Below are positions 59,867-64,000 of a DNA stretch of 64,000 nt, piece by piece (position 1 is the stretch's first letter; every line of letters begins with the position of its first letter). This stretch comes from Pelobates cultripes (lineage: Eukaryota > Chordata > Amphibia > Anura > Pelobatidae): contig OW240912.1 in NCBI GenBank assembly GCA_933207985.1, forward strand, positions 73,235,834 to 73,299,833, read 5' to 3'. A program made the position numbers and the translations under genes. The notes beneath the pieces were generated by a model, which did no database searches, had not been told where the DNA came from, and worked only from the letters and a program-made list of their open reading frames with translations.

Positions 59867-60884
59867 TGTTTGGTAGTTAAAACTACCGAACACCGACCAC
59901 CCCCTGGCTCATTTACTTCAAAGTGAACCGCCAATTTAGGGCTCTCCCGGTGTGGCTGCCGTTCGGGTAGTCGAAAGCCGCGTGCAAGAGGAAATGGCGG
60001 CCATCTTGTTTGCACGAAAGGAGGCAGTAGTACTTGGTCGTCGAGTGTCTGGAACCAAAATTGGACACTTGACTTCCCGAACACCGGTCAAACTTCACAA
60101 ACTCCTGCTTTCTTTCACAGACCAGCCAGGAGAGTGCTATTCGGTAGATTTGTTCCCATGAACTCGGGGAACAAATGCTACCTATGAGCCAGGGGAACCG
60201 TTCATGGATTATTTCAGTTTTTGGACTTATTGAAAAGGACCGAGCGCACAGCCCAATTTCATGGAAGTACTTCTGGGCAGAAGCATCATGTGCGGTCTGT
60301 CAAATTAAGACCTCCATGTAAATTTTGAACCCCTGAACAGATCTGGGTGATTTTTGAATATGTTGGTCCTCCAGATCGGGGCTATCAGGGGATATGTCTT
60401 TTATGGGGTTCCCATGGAGTTTGGGGTACTTTCCAAGTTTTATGAAAATGTATGTTTTTTGTGTTCAGAGATAATTTAATTGCTTGACTCAATTATTTCC
60501 CCAGTACAGGGGAAGATTATATTATTTATGTAGGAGTGCACTGGACCTGAGAGCCAATAGACTTACAGAAAATGTTTTGTTACTGTCCCCTCTCAGGTTC
60601 AGTGGGGAATGCCCCTGGAATATGTCAACCTAAACCCTGTGTATTGTTCACTGCATAAAAGCCAGGTGGTTGGCCTCAATAAAGCATTCCTGTTACACCC
60701 TTCATCTAGTTTCGACTGATGTTTGGGTACCTGTCTACTTTGCTGGGAGAATATACTTGGAGGCGGTAATTTGTCTGGAGAAGCGTTTGAATCAACACCC
60801 AAACTGCGAGCTATAATCCCTCAGGCTCTAGCAGTTTGGGAGAAAATAAGCGAACGGGTATCTGCAATACCAGCGTTCGTTACA
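59867..60884 (+). mobile_element. LTR-like repeat (solo), 1018 bp
   Basis: It starts TGTTTGGTAGTTAAAAC and ends GCGTTCGTTACA, giving TG/CA borders. GCATAAAAGCC (about 60653-60663) and AATAAAG (60677-60683) could be the TATA and poly(A) signals of an LTR. It pairs with 31738-32711 in opposite orientation. No flanking duplication is evident and there is no coding sequence. Confidence 0.62.
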
Positions 60885-61359
60885 ATTTGTAACAACCAGC
60901 TATACAAAATAGATTAAATAGACTGGTCATATCATTTCAAGATGGATATATTTTGTTTATCATTAGAGACCCTCCGCTGCTCAAATCCAAAATAAAAAAC
61001 ACTTTTTTAGTAGAAAACATGCATGAATTAAATTATGTATTTTTTTTCAGTTGGTTTATAGCTCAAAAAACAGCTTGCAAAAGCTGCAGATCTCTTGTTC
61101 AAAGCTATTGCAAACCCTCCCCTTCTAATTCTGCCCTGACTTTTTGAGGCTGTACAATTACAGACTTTACAATGCAGCTCAATAAAAAGTCTTTGCAAGG
61201 CAGCTGCTCTGGGCTAAACAACTAGAGCTAAACAACTAGTAAGTAAAAGGACTAAAACCAGTAGTGGGATTCAAAAATGTTAGTAACCAGTTCCGACTTT
61301 TCATATGCTTTCAACTCCACAGCAGCGGCCCAAGACATTGTGCTGCCTGGCTCCAAGAG
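60885..61359. other. no gene recognised
   Basis: AT-rich. No exon or clear repeat. Confidence 0.4.
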
Positions 61360-61416
61360 ACAACACACACGCACGCACGCACGCACGCACACACATACAC
61401 ACACACACACACACTG
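61360..61416 (+). repeat. CA microsatellite with (ACGC)n start
   Basis: ACACACGCACGCACGCACG is followed by a pure CA run. Confidence 0.95.
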
Positions 61417-61712
61417 TGCAGTAAATGCATAAACCTTGTAAACCATGCCAATGAGCAGTACATACATAAATTAGGTATACTATGCCAATGAGCAATCAAT
61501 ACATAAACTTGATATTTCATGCCAATGAAAAGTAAATGCATAAATGTGGTATACCATGCCAATTAACATTAATTAAATAAAAAAGGTTTATCATGCCAGT
61601 GAACCAATAAATACATAAACTATGTATATCATGTCAATACAAAGTAAATACATAAAGTTGGTATATCATGCCAAGGAGCAGTAAATGCAAAAATCCTGAA
61701 TATCATGCCACA
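61417..61712 (+). repeat. minisatellite of about 43-base units, seven copies
   Basis: The unit resembles AGTAAATGCATAAACTTGGT followed by ATATCATGCCAATGAGC. Copies differ by point changes and small indels. Confidence 0.88.
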
Positions 61713-61714
61713 TA

Positions 61715-62641
61715 TCAGCTATGAAGAAAGGTTAACAAATGTAAACCTATTTAGTTTAAAAAACATAGCCTGAGAGGGGATATGATAACAATATACATAG
61801 TTACATAGTTACATAGCTGAAAAGAGACTTGCGTCCATCAAGTTCAGCCTTCCTCACATTTGTTTTTTGCTGTTGATCCAAAAGAAGGCAAAAAAACCCA
61901 GTTTGAAGTACAATTTTGCAACAAGCTAGGAAAAAAATTCCTTCTTGACCCCAGAATGGCAGTCAGATTTATCCTTGGATCAAGCAGTTATTACCCTACA
62001 TTGAAAGATTATATCCTTGAATATTCTGTTCTTGCAAGTATGCATCTAGTAGCCGATTGAACATCTGTATGGACTCTGATAAAACCACTTCCTCAGGCAG
62101 AGAATTCCACATCCTGATTGTTCTTACAGTAAAAAAACCTTTCCTTTGCCTTAGACGAATATACAAATATATTCGGGACCAATACAAACCATTGTGTGGA
62201 AACCTATTCACAAACCGGACTTTACATAGGACACAAGGTCATGTGTTTAGACTGGAAGAAAGAAGATTTCATCTAAGACAAAGGGAAGGTTTTTTTTACT
62301 GTAAGAACAGCAAGCATGTGGAATTCTCTGCCTGAAGAAGTGGTTTTATCAGAGTCCATACAGATGTTCAAATAGCTACTAGATGCATACTTGCAAAAAT
62401 AGAATATTCAAGGATATAATCTTTTAATGTAGGGTAATAACTGCTTGATCCAAGGATACATCTGACTGCCATTCTGGGGTCAAGAAGGAATTTCTTTCCT
62501 AGCTTGTTGCAAAATTGGAAGTGCTTCAAACTGGGGGTTTTTTTTGCCTTATTTTGGGTCAACAGCAAAAAACAAATGTGAGGAAGGCTGAACTTGATGG
62601 ACCCAAGTCTCTTTTCAGCTATGTAACTATGTAACTATGTA
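61715..62641 (+). mobile_element. CR1/L2-like LINE 3' end
   Basis: It begins SYEERLTNVNLFSLKN (about 61719-61770) and resumes at 62158 with YKYIRDQYKPLCGNLF, then TQGHVFRLEERRFHLRQREG, before frameshifting into the WNSLPEEVVLSES-type ending. It ends in tandem AACTATGTA. This is the conserved C-terminal tail of CR1/L2-type reverse transcriptase proteins. An inverted copy is inserted at 61798-62157. Confidence 0.78.
61798..62157 (-). mobile_element. inverted LINE 3' end nested in its own family
   Basis: AATATACA is duplicated at 61790-61797 and 62158-62165. The insert is the minus-strand version of the 62285-62641 segment, ending in TAGTTACATAGTTACATAG. It reads GFFTVRTIRMWNSLPEEVV on the minus strand. 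Confidence 0.88.
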
Positions 62642-62649
62642 AATTCATA

Positions 62650-63185
62650 AAATGTGTGTGTGACATGGAGCAGCAAAGTGTGTGTGAGGGGGAAATGGGG
62701 CGGCAGAGTGTAGATGAGGGGGACATGGGGCCGCAGAGTGTATATGAGGGGGACATGGGGCGACAGAGTGTGTGTGAGTGTGACATGGGTCAGCATGGGG
62801 ACATGGGGCAGCAGAGAGATAGTGAGATTGACATGGGGCGGCAGAGTGATAGTGAGGTGGACATGGGGTGGCAGAGTGTGTTTGAGGGGGGACATGGGGC
62901 AGCAGAGGGACATGAGGCAGCACAGTGTGTGAGTGGGACATGGGTCAGCAGGGGGACATGGGGCGGCAGAGTGATAGTGAGGTGGACATGGGGCGGCAAA
63001 GTGATAGTGAGGTGGACATGGGGCAGCAGGGGGACATGGGGCAGAAGGGTGTGTGTGAAGGGGACATGGTGAGGCAGGGGGACATGAAGCAGCAGAGAGT
63101 GTGTGAGGGGGGTTTAGGGCAGCAGGGGATATAAGTGGGACATGGGGCAGCACAGTGTGTGAGGGGGGTATGGTGTAGCAGTGGT
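62650..63185 (+). repeat. GC-rich minisatellite with GACATGGGGCGGCAGAGTG units
   Basis: Units of 24-46 bases carry GGGGGACATGGGGCGGCAGA and GTGTGTGAGG. All long frames here on either strand are artefacts of the array. Confidence 0.92.
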
Positions 63186-63968
63186 TGGTGCAGAGCTAGT
63201 GCAAGGATTTTTGTCTACAAAGGCAAATATGTATTTTGCTCCCCACAAAATTTGTCTTCACCGGTCTGTCTAATAACCCCCTTTTGCCCCTCTTACCCAT
63301 CATTTTGTGCATTTTACCACCTTTTCTTTTCTCTTTTGCATATGGTATCCCCTGTTTGTTATTCTTTTAATGCTATTGTGTCTTTATCTCAATTTTTTGG
63401 TCTCTTAATCACTTTGTGTCACACACTCACTCACTCAGTGGCTAATACACACAAACACATTGGCTCATACGCACACTCACTGGCTCTCTCTCACGTTCAC
63501 ACACACACACATTCACTAGCTCATAAACACACTGACTCTTACACACACACGCACATTCGCTGGCTCCAGGGCCGATCCTAGGGTCACGGTGCCTGGGTGT
63601 AGAATTTTTGTCGCTCCCAGGTGGGCGGGGTCATCTTTCTATCCCCTCCCCTTTGCAATGACTCCACCTTTCCATCTAGACACACACTCACTGAGAGACA
63701 CACACACTGACAGGCACAAATGCTGACAGATACGCTGGTACACAAAACAAGGAAGTCCAGCACTCAGCGTTTTAAATCACAACATACATAATTACACAAT
63801 TACACACACACTGCCCCATTGTATTCCTGACAATTGTTTTAGTGAATAACCTTGTCAGACATGAATTAACACACACCATCATAATCATCACAGACACACA
63901 TCATCATGGACACAGACACACCAAAACACAGTAACAGACATACACCCATTAACGCATTATAGGAATGG
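63186..63968. other. low-complexity and short repeats, no gene
   Basis: CA-rich tracts occur at 63420-63560 and 63675-63960. GGGCCGATCCTAGGGTCACG near 63570 resembles DNA-transposon ends such as that at 23.8 kb. TTAGTGAATAACC near 63839 resembles the TTATTCACTAAA MITE family. Confidence 0.5.
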
Positions 63969-64000
63969 AACATATCAGCTATGAAGAAAGGTTAACAAAT
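63969..64000 (+). mobile_element. start of another CR1/L2-like LINE tail
   Basis: ACATATCAGCTATGAAGAAA followed by GGTTAACAAAT is identical to 61714-61740. The copy continues beyond the window. Confidence 0.65.

Noticed and set aside
62635..63153. A 172-codon Pro/His/Cys-rich frame
   Set aside because: It is a reading of the GC-rich minisatellite, with equally long frames in other phases and on the other strand.
1..64000. tRNA, rRNA or snRNA genes
   Set aside because: I looked for A/B-box promoters and conserved RNA cores and saw none convincing; without a scan, small or decayed copies could be missed.

Overview
The window looks like vertebrate nuclear DNA, most likely from a frog or other amphibian. 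It has one split protein gene with canonical splice sites, almost no other coding content, and a dense mix of L1-type LINEs, Penelope-like elements, CR1/L2-like LINE tails, LTR-like repeats, hAT-type and TTAA-flanked MITEs, a Tc1-like relic and many minisatellites. No database search was possible. The species call rests on repeat types known to be abundant in amphibians and is an inference.

Host gene. The minus strand carries trarg1 (TUSC5), a dispanin/CD225 two-pass membrane protein that regulates GLUT4 trafficking in mammals. Its first coding exon is 49256-49657 and its second is 26010-26118, joined in phase 0 across a 23.1 kb intron. The second exon runs into a 337-base assembly gap (25673-26009), so the last codons and the stop are not visible. 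Everything below 25673 is downstream of the gene, and everything above about 49.7 kb is upstream.

Downstream flank (1-25672). This part holds the 3' half of a Penelope-like element with its GIY-YIG domain (2150-3890, minus), two opposed Penelope-type ends with nested palindromes (5580-7585), an L1-derived non-autonomous retroposon with a target-site duplication (9596-10888, minus), a GA-rich minisatellite and palindrome (11340-11937), a Tc1-like relic (15434-16906) split by a Penelope-type 3' unit with a 12-base duplication, several MITEs, and a composite repeat with tandem arrays (23.8-25.67 kb).

Intron (26119-49255). The intron contains a decayed L1-like ORF2 (30.27-31.72 kb) interrupted by a Penelope-type end, an LTR-like repeat (31738-32711), a second non-autonomous L1-derived retroposon with a 10-base duplication (34021-35453), an almost perfect 318-bp hAT foldback (36851-37168), two more hAT-type MITEs, and a Penelope-like element lying head-to-head with an inverted copy of itself (39788-43340). 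A TTAA MITE is nested in the 3' region of that element.

Upstream flank (49658-64000). A nearly intact 6.6 kb L1-type LINE (51544-58167) has an open ORF1. Its ORF2 has endonuclease, RT and C-terminal Cys/His regions, one in-frame stop, and a start region one base out of frame. It sits inside a TTAA MITE and has a clear target-site duplication. A second LTR-like copy (59867-60884), a nested inverted LINE tail (61715-62641) and minisatellites follow.

The most interesting recurring signal is a short structured motif at the ends of the Penelope-like elements. It consists of CTGA(R)GAAG, a small stem and GAAACGCG, sometimes closed by an outer stem. It resembles the hammerhead ribozymes described in Penelope-like elements, and it recurs at six places in the window.
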